Below the pieces are notes generated by a model. That model was not told where the DNA came from and did no database searches. It worked only from the letters and a program-made list of their open reading frames with translations. Position numbers and translations under genes: made by a program. 52,211 nt of DNA, from assembly GCF_000497205.1 (NCBI RefSeq), contig NZ_AYJW01000028.1:1-52211 (forward strand). The letters run 5' to 3'. This DNA is from Saccharopolyspora rectivirgula DSM 43747. Lineage in GTDB: Bacteria; Actinomycetota; Actinomycetes; Mycobacteriales; Pseudonocardiaceae. Of this stretch, positions 30,568-38,356 are shown piece after piece; position 1 is the first letter of the stretch, and the number at the start of each line of letters is the position of its first letter.

Positions 30568-30594
30568 TTGTCATTATGACACCCTAGTTGTCAT
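30568..30594. promoter_or_regulatory. MarR-type operator in a divergent promoter
   Basis: TGTCAT-T-ATGACA (30569-30581) is a perfect 13-bp palindrome that covers the predicted transcription start of the MarR gene. The half-site TTGTCAT occurs at 30568-30574 and again at 30588-30594, 20 bases apart, or two helical turns. The second copy overlaps the hydrolase ATG at 30593. Only 26 bases separate the two start codons. Confidence 0.6.
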
Positions 30595-31402
30595 GGTGTC
30601 GGTCAAAGTCGCCTCGGTTCCGGTCTCCGACGGGCAGTTGTACGCCGAAATAGCTGGTTCTGGCGAACCGGTGGTCCTGCTGCACTCCGGGTTGACCTCT
30701 TCAGCGCTCTGGGACGAGCAGTTCACCGAACTCGCCTCCGATTACACCGTCGTCCGCTTCGACGCTCGTTCGCACGGTCGTTCCAGCACGGCGAGGAGCG
30801 ATTACCAACCGGAAGAAGACCTGCTCGCGGTTCTCGACCACTTCGGACTCCAGCGGGCTTCGTTGATCGGCAACTCGATGGGCGGAGCCACCGCGGCAGC
30901 GTTCGCGCTGGCGCATCCCGATCGGACGAACAAACTGGTGCTGGCGGGCCCGGGCATCCCGCCGATGGAGTTCCAGGACCCGTTCGTGCAGCAACTGCAC
31001 CGGCAGCAGGAGGAAGCGCGGAAGCGGCTGGACCCCGTGGCCTACGTCGAGGCCTTCCTGCGCTACGCCGTGGACGGGAAGTACCGGAGCCCGGAAGACA
31101 CCGATCCGCAGGTGCGGGCCCGGTGCCGGGAGGTGGCCATGGCCACGGTCGAGGCGCACCACACCGCAACGGGCGTTCCGGTGGAGCGGAACGTCGCCGC
31201 CAACTTGGAGGAGATCAACGCGCCCGCGCTGTTCGTCCTGGGATCCTTGGAATTGCCGGACATCCGGCGGGTTTCGGCCGAAGCCGCCAGGCGGATGCCC
31301 CGCGCCGCGCTGGCGTCCATCCCGAACTGCGGGCACATGGTGCACATGGAGGAACCGGCCCAGTTCAACAAGTTCGTGCGGGACTTCCTGGGCTCTGCCT
31401 GA
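30593..31402 (+). CDS. Alpha/beta-fold hydrolase
   Basis: 269 residues. The fold is clear from VVLLHSGLTSSALWDEQ (oxyanion strand), nucleophile elbow GNSMGGA with the catalytic Ser near 103, a late Asp region (LPDIRR) and the catalytic His in NCGHMVHMEEP. The active-site HSG replaces the more common HGG or HGF. The substrate is unknown; esterase, lactonase and haloperoxidase-like enzymes share this plan. The ATG at 30593 abuts the putative MarR operator, so the gene is likely repressed by the divergent regulator. The frame is open upstream but that part overlaps the MarR gene. Confidence 0.85.
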   Translation: MVSVKVASVPVSDGQLYAEIAGSGEPVVLLHSGLTSSALWDEQFTELASDYTVVRFDARSHGRSSTARSDYQPEEDLLAVLDHFGLQRASLIGNSMGGATAAAFALAHPDRTNKLVLAGPGIPPMEFQDPFVQQLHRQQEEARKRLDPVAYVEAFLRYAVDGKYRSPEDTDPQVRARCREVAMATVEAHHTATGVPVERNVAANLEEINAPALFVLGSLELPDIRRVSAEAARRMPRAALASIPNCGHMVHMEEPAQFNKFVRDFLGSA

Positions 31403-31542
31403 ACCCCGTCACCCCTCCGGTGCAGAACGCGGCCCGGCGTGGTGGAGCGGGCGCGGCTGCTGTGTGATTCGTCGCGGCGCCGTCGCCACGTTGATTACCG
31501 GCCAGTACGCTCGCTGCTTACGACGGGCTAGCTGGAGGAACT

Positions 31543-32016
31543 ATGACTTTGTCAACGGCTGACTTGGCGGACCGGGAAGGCCCGGAGGTCCGCAGCTGCG
31601 ATGTCCAGTTCCGCAATCTCGGTGGACGGGTCGCGTTTTCCGGTCGGATCCGCACGGTGACCTGCTTCCAGGACAACGCCCTGCTGAAGAAGGTGCTCTC
31701 CGAACCCGGTGACGGCCAGGTCCTGGTGATCGACGGCCAGGGATCGCTGCACACCGCGCTGATCGGTGACGTGATCGCTGAGATCGGGCGTTCCAACGGC
31801 TGGAGCGGAGTCGTGGTGAACGGTGCGGTGCGCGATTCGGCCGTGCTCGCCGAAATGGACTTCGGTGTCAAAGCGCTGGGCACGAACCCGCGCAAGAGCA
31901 CCAAGACCGGTGAGGGCGAAGTGGACAAGGTCGTCGAGATCGGCGGGGTCCAGTTCGTCCCCGGGGAAACCGTGGTCTGCGACCACGACGGCGTCGTAGT
32001 CGTCAAAGAGCTCTGA
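31543..32016 (+). CDS. rraA: RraA-family protein
   Basis: 157 residues. [29 protein letters not shown] contains the conserved GD and RD pairs of the RraA/HMG-aldolase family (given in part: [11 protein letters not shown]). In E. coli RraA inhibits RNase E; many relatives are metal-dependent 4-hydroxy-4-methyl-2-oxoglutarate aldolases, and the conserved Asp/Arg residues fit either. The ATG has an excellent GGAGGAA. A TACGCT -10 candidate is at 31506. A very strong terminator follows. Confidence 0.85.
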   Translation: MTLSTADLADREGPEVRSCDVQFRNLGGRVAFSGRIRTVTCFQDNALLKKVLSEPGDGQVLVIDGQGSLHTALIGDVIAEIGRSNGWSGVVVNGAVRDSAVLAEMDFGVKALGTNPRKSTKTGEGEVDKVVEIGGVQFVPGETVVCDHDGVVVVKEL

Positions 32017-32060
32017 CCCGAGTTCCTGACGACGATCGCTCCGGTCGCGCGGAGCGGATC

Positions 32061-32110
32061 CACCGGCCCGTCACCCGGAGGTGATCGCAACCCCGGGTGA
32101 CGGGCCGGTG
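32061..32110. terminator. Bidirectional terminator between rraA and pgl
   Basis: A perfect 18-bp stem (32061-32078 with 32093-32110) and a 14-base loop lie between the convergent rraA and pgl stop codons. It is the longest perfect hairpin I saw in the window. Confidence 0.85.
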
Positions 32111-32115
32111 TCAGT

Positions 32116-32880
32116 TCACACGCCGGTGGGCACGGTGGCCGCTGCCGAAGTGTCCAGCAGCCAGAGCGTGCGCTCCCGGCCCCGAGCGCCAGCTGCCGGG
32201 ATGCTCACCGGATCGGCCCCGCCAAGAGCGGAGGCGACGGCTTCCGCTTTCGCTTTGCCCGAAGTCATCAACCACACTTCGGACGCGGCCTGGATGGCCG
32301 GCAGGGTCAACGAGATCCGGGTCGGCGGCGGTTTCGGGCAGTCCCGAACCGGAACCACCATCCGTTCGGTTTCCCGCACGTGGGGGGTGTCCGGGAAGAG
32401 CGAGGCCGTGTGCCCTTCCTCGCCGACACCGAGCAGCAGCACGTCGAACCGCGGCACCGGGATCTCGGTCTCCTCGGCGGCAGTCGCCGCCAGCACCTCG
32501 GCGTAGTGGGACGCCGCCGCGTCCGGGTCGTCCCCGAACTTGCCGTCCGACGGCGCCATCGCGTGCACCCGGGAGGGATCGACGCCCACGTGGTCGAGCA
32601 GGGCCTTGCGGGCCTGCGTCTCGTTGCGCTCCGGATCCCCCTCCGGGAGGAACCGCTCGTCGCCCCAGAAGATCTCGACGTTGGCCCAGTCGACGGCATC
32701 GCAAGCCGGGGAGAGGCGCACCTGCTCCAGCACGCTGATGCCGGTGCGACCACCGGTCAGCACGAGCGAAGCCACCCCGTGCTCGGCCTGCACGTCGACC
32801 AGCTTCGTGATCAACCGGGCCGCGGTCGCCGCCGCAAGCAGCTCGTCGCTCTCGTGCACGACGACGTTCTGGACCGTCAT
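32116..32880 (-). CDS. pgl: 6-phosphogluconolactonase
   Basis: 254 residues of the DevB/Pgl type. It hydrolyses 6-phosphogluconolactone made by Zwf. LVLTGGRTGISVL and IFWGDERFLPEGDPERN hold the phosphate and active-site residues, and LLLGVGEEGHTASLFP is the conserved loop; the usual GDGHTASLFP reads GEEGHTASLFP here. The ATG overlaps the opcA stop (ATGA), so it is the last gene of a coupled pgi-zwf-opcA-pgl unit that ends in the 18-bp terminator. Confidence 0.94.
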   Translation of the reverse strand: MTVQNVVVHESDELLAAATAARLITKLVDVQAEHGVASLVLTGGRTGISVLEQVRLSPACDAVDWANVEIFWGDERFLPEGDPERNETQARKALLDHVGVDPSRVHAMAPSDGKFGDDPDAAASHYAEVLAATAAEETEIPVPRFDVLLLGVGEEGHTASLFPDTPHVRETERMVVPVRDCPKPPPTRISLTLPAIQAASEVWLMTSGKAKAEAVASALGGADPVSIPAAGARGRERTLWLLDTSAAATVPTGV

Positions 32881-33836
32881 GACGAAACCGCCTCCGCCTC
32901 CTGGTCGTTCTCGGCGGAAACCCGCTCCACTTCGGAGAGTCCGCGCAGCGTGGCCTCGTACACCTCGTCGGAGGACAGGCGCCGCAGCTCCTCGGTCAGG
33001 CAGTCGTCGAGCTGGCGGCGCTGCAGCGAGACCCGGCGGTCCGGCTGGCCCGGCTGGGTGAGCCGGCCGCTCTTGCCGTCCGGGCGAACGATCTCGATCG
33101 GACCGGACGGTCGCTCCAGCACGGCCGACACGATGCCGGGACCCCGGGGGTGGTCCACCCGGCGGACCGGGACCTTCAGGTACACCGCCAGCCAGGCGGC
33201 GAGCAGGTCGGTGGACGGCGAGTCCGCCTCCCCGGTGACCGTGGCGCTGGTGACCGGCTCGTACGGCGGCAGGTCCAGTGCGGAAGCCAGCACCGCCCGC
33301 CACGAGGTCAGCCGGGTCCAGGCCAGATCGGTGTCCCCGTCGACGTAGGAGCGGGCCCGCTGCTCGAGTGCGGCGATCGGGTCCTGCTCGGCCGCCGCGT
33401 CGGTGATCCGGCGGTGCGCGAGAGCACCGATCGGGTCTTCGACCGGCACCGCCGGGGCGTTCGACGGCCACCACGCCACCACCGGGGCGTCCGGCAGCAG
33501 CATCGGCACCACCGAGCTGGCCCCTTCGTCGGCCAGCGGCCCGTACATCCGCAGCACGATGACCTCGGAAGCGCCGGCGTCACCACCGATCCGGATCTGG
33601 GCGTCCAGCCGCGGCGCGGCCTCCTTCAAACCGCGGGCCACCACGATGACCCGGCACGGGTGCTCGCGGCTGGCGGCGTTGGCCGCCTGGATCGACTTCT
33701 CCACCTCGGAGCCGTCCCCGGTGACGATCACCAAGGTCAGCACCCGGCCAAGGGCAACAGCACCACCAGACTCCCGCAGCTCGACGAGCTTCTTGTTGAC
33801 CTGTGAAGTCGTGGTGGACGGCAGATCGATGATCAC
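32877..33836 (-). CDS. opcA: Glucose-6-phosphate dehydrogenase assembly protein OpcA
   Basis: 319 residues, typical of OpcA. In cyanobacteria and actinobacteria OpcA is needed for full activity of the glucose-6-phosphate dehydrogenase. MIIDLPSTTTSQVNKKLVELRE (given in part: DLPSTTTSQVNKKL) and DAPVVAWWPSNAP are recognisable family segments. There is no catalytic motif. It is flanked by zwf (GTGA overlap) and pgl, an arrangement conserved in actinobacteria. The acidic C-terminal tail (ENDQEAEAVSS) is likely disordered. Confidence 0.94.
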   Translation of the reverse strand: MIIDLPSTTTSQVNKKLVELRESGGAVALGRVLTLVIVTGDGSEVEKSIQAANAASREHPCRVIVVARGLKEAAPRLDAQIRIGGDAGASEVIVLRMYGPLADEGASSVVPMLLPDAPVVAWWPSNAPAVPVEDPIGALAHRRITDAAAEQDPIAALEQRARSYVDGDTDLAWTRLTSWRAVLASALDLPPYEPVTSATVTGEADSPSTDLLAAWLAVYLKVPVRRVDHPRGPGIVSAVLERPSGPIEIVRPDGKSGRLTQPGQPDRRVSLQRRQLDDCLTEELRRLSSDEVYEATLRGLSEVERVSAENDQEAEAVSS

Positions 33837-35371
33837 GGTCGCCTCCAGGAGCGTCCGGTACGGGCGAGCATTGCCTCAGCCGACGGTGGACCCCACGAAC
33901 CGGCCTTGTACGGCTCGGGCTTGCCGTGCGAAGCCCAGTACTCCAGCACCGGGTCCAAGATCTTCCAGGAAAGTTCGACTTCTTCGTTGACCGGGAACAA
34001 GGAGGGTTCACCCAGCAGCACGTCCAGGATGAGCCGCTCGTAGGCCTCCGGCGAGGACTCGGTGAACGCGTGCCCGTAGCCGAAGTCCATCGTCACGTCC
34101 CGCACCTCCATCGAGGTGCCCGGGACCTTCGCGCCGAACCGCATCGTCACGCCCTCGTCCGGCTGCACCCGGATGACCAGGGCGTTCTGGCCCAGTTCCT
34201 CGGTCATGGTGTCGTCGAACGGCAGGTGCGGGGCGCGTTTGAAGATCACGGCGATCTCCGTCACCCGCCGACCTAACCGCTTGCCGGTGCGCAGGTAGAA
34301 CGGAACACCGGCCCAGCGGCGGGTCTCCACGCCGAGGGTGATCGCCGCGAAGGTCTCCGTGGTGGAGTCCGAAGCGAAACCGCCCTCCTCGTGCAGCCCG
34401 GGGACCAGGTTCCCGCCCTGCCAGCCACCGACGTACTGGCCGCGCGCGGTGGTCTTGTCGAACGGCCCCACCGGCTTGGTGGCCGACAGCACCTTGATCT
34501 TCTCGGCCCGCAGGTCCTGAGGGGAGAAGGAGACGGGCTCCTCCATCGCCGTCAGCGCCAGCAGCTGCAGCAGGTGGTTCTGGATCACGTCCCGAGCCGC
34601 GCCGATCCCGTCGTAGTAACCGGCGCGCCCGCCGAGCCCGATGTCCTCGGCCATGGTGATCTGGACGTGGTCCACGTAGTTGGCGTTCCAGATCGGCTCG
34701 AACAGCTGGTTGGCGAACCGCAGCGCCAAGATGTTCTGCACCGTCTCCTTGCCGAGGTAGTGGTCGATGCGGAACACCGACTCCTCGGGGAAGACGTTGT
34801 TGACGATGCGGTTGAGCTCCTTGGCGCTTTCGAGGTCGTGCCCGAACGGCTTCTCCACCACGACCCGCCGCCAGCTGCCGTTGGGCTGGTCGGTGAGCCC
34901 GGAGCGGGCCAGCTGCTTGAGCACGGTTTCGAACGCCGACGGCGGAACCGACAGGTAGAACGCGTGGTTGCCGCCGGTGCCGCGCTCGGCGTCGAGCTGC
35001 TTGACCGTCTCGGCCAGCCGGTCGAAGGCGTCGTCGTCGTCGAACGAGCCGGACACGAAGCGGAATCCCTCGGCCAGCCGATCCCACACCGACTGCTTGA
35101 ACGGGGTGCGGGCGTTCTCCTTGACCGCCTCGTAGACGACCTGGCCGAAGTCCTGGTCCTCCCAGTCCCGGCGGGCGAACCCGGTCAGGGAGAACCCCGG
35201 CGGCAGCAGCCCCCGGTTGGCCAGGTCGTAGATCGCGGGCATCAGCTTCTTGCGGGACAGGTCGCCGGTGACCCCGAAGATCGTCAAACTGCAGGGACCG
35301 GCGATCCGCGGCAGCCGCTTGTCCAGCGGATCCCGCAGCGGGTTCTTCCACTGCTCAGCTGGCGATATCAC
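33833..35371 (-). CDS. zwf: Glucose-6-phosphate 1-dehydrogenase
   Basis: 512 residues, full length. It opens the oxidative pentose-phosphate pathway by oxidising glucose-6-phosphate with NADP. TIFGVTGDLSRKKLMPAIYDL is the GxxGDLxxRKL nucleotide site, and FRIDHYLGKETVQN is the substrate-binding active site, with VVEKPFGHD before it. The GTG overlaps the pgi stop in GTGA form. In this unit the order is pgi-zwf-opcA-pgl, so glucose-6-phosphate supply and use are expressed together. Confidence 0.97.
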   Translation of the reverse strand: MISPAEQWKNPLRDPLDKRLPRIAGPCSLTIFGVTGDLSRKKLMPAIYDLANRGLLPPGFSLTGFARRDWEDQDFGQVVYEAVKENARTPFKQSVWDRLAEGFRFVSGSFDDDDAFDRLAETVKQLDAERGTGGNHAFYLSVPPSAFETVLKQLARSGLTDQPNGSWRRVVVEKPFGHDLESAKELNRIVNNVFPEESVFRIDHYLGKETVQNILALRFANQLFEPIWNANYVDHVQITMAEDIGLGGRAGYYDGIGAARDVIQNHLLQLLALTAMEEPVSFSPQDLRAEKIKVLSATKPVGPFDKTTARGQYVGGWQGGNLVPGLHEEGGFASDSTTETFAAITLGVETRRWAGVPFYLRTGKRLGRRVTEIAVIFKRAPHLPFDDTMTEELGQNALVIRVQPDEGVTMRFGAKVPGTSMEVRDVTMDFGYGHAFTESSPEAYERLILDVLLGEPSLFPVNEEVELSWKILDPVLEYWASHGKPEPYKAGSWGPPSAEAMLARTGRSWRRP

Positions 35372-37002
35372 GCTTCCCCCTTCAGCGAGCGCAGGCTCTG
35401 CACCGCCTTGACCAGCTCGACCAGTCCTGCACTGCGGTCCGTCAGGTGCAGTCGCAGCACCGGCCGGTGCCGGTTGCTCAGCACCTGACCGTCACCGAGG
35501 GCCTGGGCGCGCTGCAGGCCGCCCAGGGTGTAGGGGCGGTCCGGAACCTCCAGGTCCTGCTCGGGTTCACCGGTGATCTGCAGGAAGATGCCGTTCTGGT
35601 GGCCGCCCTTGTGGTACTGGCCGGTGGAGTGCAGGAAACGCGGTCCCCAGCCGAACGTGGTCTGCAGACCGGTGCGCCGGGCCAACTCCGAGCGGAGCAG
35701 CGCGGCCGAGGCGTCCTCCAGCCGGTCCAGGTAGGCGTGGATGGCCAGGTAGCCCTTCTCCGGCGCGGTGGCCAGGAAGGCCCGCAGCGCGTCCGAGACG
35801 GTGGCCACCCCGGCGCTGAGCCAATTCCCCGAGGCGTGGACCTCGATGGGGCCGTCCACCAGGACCGGGGTCAACGGGGGACCGCCAGCGGGGCTGTCCA
35901 GCAGGGACCGGGCGGCTTGCTTGGCAGCCTCCACGTCGGGCTGGTCGAACGGGTTGATGCCGATCAGTCGACCGGCCACCGCGGTGGCGAACTCCCACAG
36001 CAGGAACAGGCCTCCCAGCGGGCCCGCGGTGCTCAGCTGGGCAGCGCTGTGCGCCGGCCCCACCGCCACGGTGGTGGCGTCGTCCCCGGCATCGGCGAAC
36101 CCCGGCGCGTCCGGGTTCTCCACGACCACCGGCAGCAGGCCGGTGCCCTCCTTGCCGGTGGATTCGGCGATGAGCTGCTCCACCCAGTCGCCGAAGCCGT
36201 GGATGCCGGAACCGGTGTCGGCGAAGACGACCTTCTCCGCGCCCTTGTCGTGCGCGGCGGCCAGTGCGGCAGCCAACTGCAGTCCCGGGTTGTCGGGCTC
36301 GTCGACGCGGAGCTTCTCGAACACCGCTGCGGCGTCGTCGAGCAGCGTGGCGATGTCGGCCCCGGCCAACCCGGCCGGAACCAGGCCGAACGCGGACAGC
36401 GCCGAGTAGCGGCCACCGACGTTGGGGTCTGCGGTGAAGACCTTGCGGTACCCGGCTTCGCGAGCGGTGGTCTCCAGCGGAGAACCCGGATCGGTGACCA
36501 CGATGATGCGGGTCACAGGATCGATTCCGTTAGCGGAAAAAGCCCGCTCGAACACCCGGCGGTGGCTGTCGGTCTCGACGGTGGTGCCGGACTTGGAAGA
36601 GACGATCAGCACGGTGCGGGACAGATCGCCGCTCAGCGCGTCGGCCACCTGCCCGGGATCAGTGGTGTCCAGCACGATCAGCGGCACCCCGGCGGTAGCG
36701 GTGATCACTTCCGGGGCGAGCGACGAACCGCCCATGCCTGCCAGCACGATCCGGTCCAGGCCTTCCGACTGCAGGTCGGCGCGCAGGGCTTCGATCTCCG
36801 CCACCAGGGGGCGGGAAGTCTCGTGCAGTGCGGTCCAGGCCAACCGGATGGCGGCTTCCTGCTCCGCGGCCGGCCCCCACAGCGTGGGGTCCTGGGCGGC
36901 GAGCTTGCCGGCAACCTGATCTGCGGTCAACCGTTCGACGAGGGGACGTGCTTCCCCTGCCAGGGATTGGTCGGAGATGTCGACGGAAGTTTCGGCTGCC
37001 AT
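35368..37002 (-). CDS. pgi: Glucose-6-phosphate isomerase
   Basis: 544 residues. It interconverts glucose-6-phosphate and fructose-6-phosphate. LAGMGGSSLAPEV and IVSSKSGTTVET are the sugar-phosphate SIS motifs, and FGWGPRFLHSTGQYHKGGHQNG carries the C-terminal active-site residues (given in part). The protein belongs to the shorter actinobacterial or bifunctional-like branch rather than E. coli Pgi. The ATG has GAAGGAA upstream. It starts the pgi-zwf-opcA-pgl unit, downstream of a terminator that closes tkt-tal. Mycobacterium and Corynebacterium lack pgi at this position. Confidence 0.92.
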   Translation of the reverse strand: MAAETSVDISDQSLAGEARPLVERLTADQVAGKLAAQDPTLWGPAAEQEAAIRLAWTALHETSRPLVAEIEALRADLQSEGLDRIVLAGMGGSSLAPEVITATAGVPLIVLDTTDPGQVADALSGDLSRTVLIVSSKSGTTVETDSHRRVFERAFSANGIDPVTRIIVVTDPGSPLETTAREAGYRKVFTADPNVGGRYSALSAFGLVPAGLAGADIATLLDDAAAVFEKLRVDEPDNPGLQLAAALAAAHDKGAEKVVFADTGSGIHGFGDWVEQLIAESTGKEGTGLLPVVVENPDAPGFADAGDDATTVAVGPAHSAAQLSTAGPLGGLFLLWEFATAVAGRLIGINPFDQPDVEAAKQAARSLLDSPAGGPPLTPVLVDGPIEVHASGNWLSAGVATVSDALRAFLATAPEKGYLAIHAYLDRLEDASAALLRSELARRTGLQTTFGWGPRFLHSTGQYHKGGHQNGIFLQITGEPEQDLEVPDRPYTLGGLQRAQALGDGQVLSNRHRPVLRLHLTDRSAGLVELVKAVQSLRSLKGEA

Positions 37003-37085
37003 CTAATTCCTTCAACGCTCGATCGTGTTACGAGCTCACCCTCGAATGCGGACCGGATTCCGCCGACCACGCTCGAGAATGACCT

Positions 37086-37101
37086 CACCAATACATTGGT
37101 G
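37086..37101. promoter_or_regulatory. Perfect 16-bp palindrome upstream of pgi
   Basis: CACCAAT-AC-ATTGGTG has perfect 7-bp arms. It lies 84 bases upstream of the pgi ATG and after the tal terminator. It is a likely operator for the pgi-zwf-opcA-pgl unit; the regulator is not identified. Confidence 0.4.
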
Positions 37102-37125
37102 TTCGCGACCACAGTGTCGCTCATA

Positions 37126-37156
37126 CGGGCCGGTGCGCCAGTCGCGCACCGGCCCG
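37126..37156 (-). terminator. Terminator after tkt-tal
   Basis: Perfect 13-bp stem (CGGGCCGGTGCGC, 37126-37138, with its complement at 37144-37156) and a 5-base loop, 75 bases past the tal stop. It separates tkt-tal from pgi. Confidence 0.8.
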
Positions 37157-37231
37157 CGTGGAAGTGCGAAAGCGTCCCGCCCAGCGGGGCATGACCAAGC
37201 GGATGCGGCCGGTGCCGCATCCGCGCAGCCG

Positions 37232-38341
37232 TTACTTCTTGGCCTCCTCCAGCTGCTGCTGGACGGTGTCAAGCAGCTCCTGCCAGGACTTCTCGAACTT
37301 CTCGACACCTTCGCGCTCCAGCACCGCGAAGACGTCGTCGACGTCGATGCCGGCCTTGCTCAGGTCGTCGAACACCTGCTGGGCCTGCGCAGCGGTGCCG
37401 CTCACCGTGTCCCCGCGGACGTTCGCGTGGTCGGCGACCGCCTGCAGCGTGGCCTCCGGCATGGTGTTCACCGTGTTCGGCGCCACCAGCTCGTCCACGT
37501 AGCGGGTGTCCGAGTAGGCCGGGTCCTTCACACCGGTGGAAGCCCACAGCGGCCGCTGCGGGTTGGCGCCGGCGGCCTCCAGCGCCTTCCAGCGGTCGGA
37601 GGAGAAGACCTCCTGGTAAGCGGCGTAGGCCAGGCGGGCGTTGGCGATCGCGGCCTTGCCGCGCAGCTGCTCACCGCCCTCGACCTTCTCCAGCCGCTTG
37701 TCGATCTCGGTGTCCACCCGGGAGACGAAGAACGAGGCCACCGAGAAGATCTCGCTGAGGTCCTTGCCGTTCTCCTTCGCCCGCTCCAGGCCGGTGAGGA
37801 AGGCGTCCATGACCTCGCGGTAGCGCTCCACCGAGAAGATGAGCGTGACGTTGACGCTGACACCTTCGGCCAGGGCGCGGGTGATGGCCGGCAGGCCCTC
37901 GACGGTGGCGGGGATCTTGACCATCAGGTTGGGCCGGTCCACCGTCTTCCACAGGTCCAGCGCCTCGGCCACGGTGCCCTCGGTGTCATGGGCCAGCCGC
38001 GGGTCGACCTCCAGCGAAACCCGCCCGTCGACCTTGCCGGTGGACTCGTAGACGTTGCGGAAGACGTCCGCGGCGTCGCGCACGTCGCTGGTGATCAGCT
38101 CGCGCACCGCCTCGTCGACGCTGGCGCCGCGAGCGGCCAGCTCCCGCACCTTGTCGTTGTAGTCGGCGGCGTTGGACAGGGCCTTGGCGAAGATCGTCGG
38201 GTTGCTGGTGACGCCGACGACAGCCTGCTTCTCGATCAACTCGGCGAGGTTACCGGAGTTGATCCGGCCGCGGGACAGGTCGTCCAGCCAGATCGACACC
38301 CCGGCTTCGCTGAGCGCGGTGAGGTTCGGATTGGTCGTCAC
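37232..38341 (-). CDS. tal: Transaldolase
   Basis: 369 residues from the GTG at 38341, the actinobacterial long type. It moves a dihydroxyacetone unit between sugar phosphates in the non-oxidative pentose-phosphate pathway. [12 protein letters not shown] and NLMVKIPAT (Schiff-base Lys142) are the hallmark motifs, and [13 protein letters not shown] and [20 protein letters not shown] follow. GGAGGAAC lies just upstream of this GTG. A GTG at 38356 in the same frame covers that ribosome site and is rejected. tkt ends 15 bases upstream. Confidence 0.96.
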   Translation of the reverse strand: MTTNPNLTALSEAGVSIWLDDLSRGRINSGNLAELIEKQAVVGVTSNPTIFAKALSNAADYNDKVRELAARGASVDEAVRELITSDVRDAADVFRNVYESTGKVDGRVSLEVDPRLAHDTEGTVAEALDLWKTVDRPNLMVKIPATVEGLPAITRALAEGVSVNVTLIFSVERYREVMDAFLTGLERAKENGKDLSEIFSVASFFVSRVDTEIDKRLEKVEGGEQLRGKAAIANARLAYAAYQEVFSSDRWKALEAAGANPQRPLWASTGVKDPAYSDTRYVDELVAPNTVNTMPEATLQAVADHANVRGDTVSGTAAQAQQVFDDLSKAGIDVDDVFAVLEREGVEKFEKSWQELLDTVQQQLEEAKK

Positions 38342-38356
38342 GGATAGTTCCTCCAC

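Noticed and set aside
30386-30592. N-terminal extension of the alpha/beta hydrolase
   Set aside because: It overlaps the MarR gene on the other strand; the protein fold begins after the ATG at 30593.
38342-38356. GTG at 38356 as the transaldolase start
   Set aside because: It would place the GGAGGAAC ribosome site inside the coding region; the GTG at 38341 lies at the correct distance from it.
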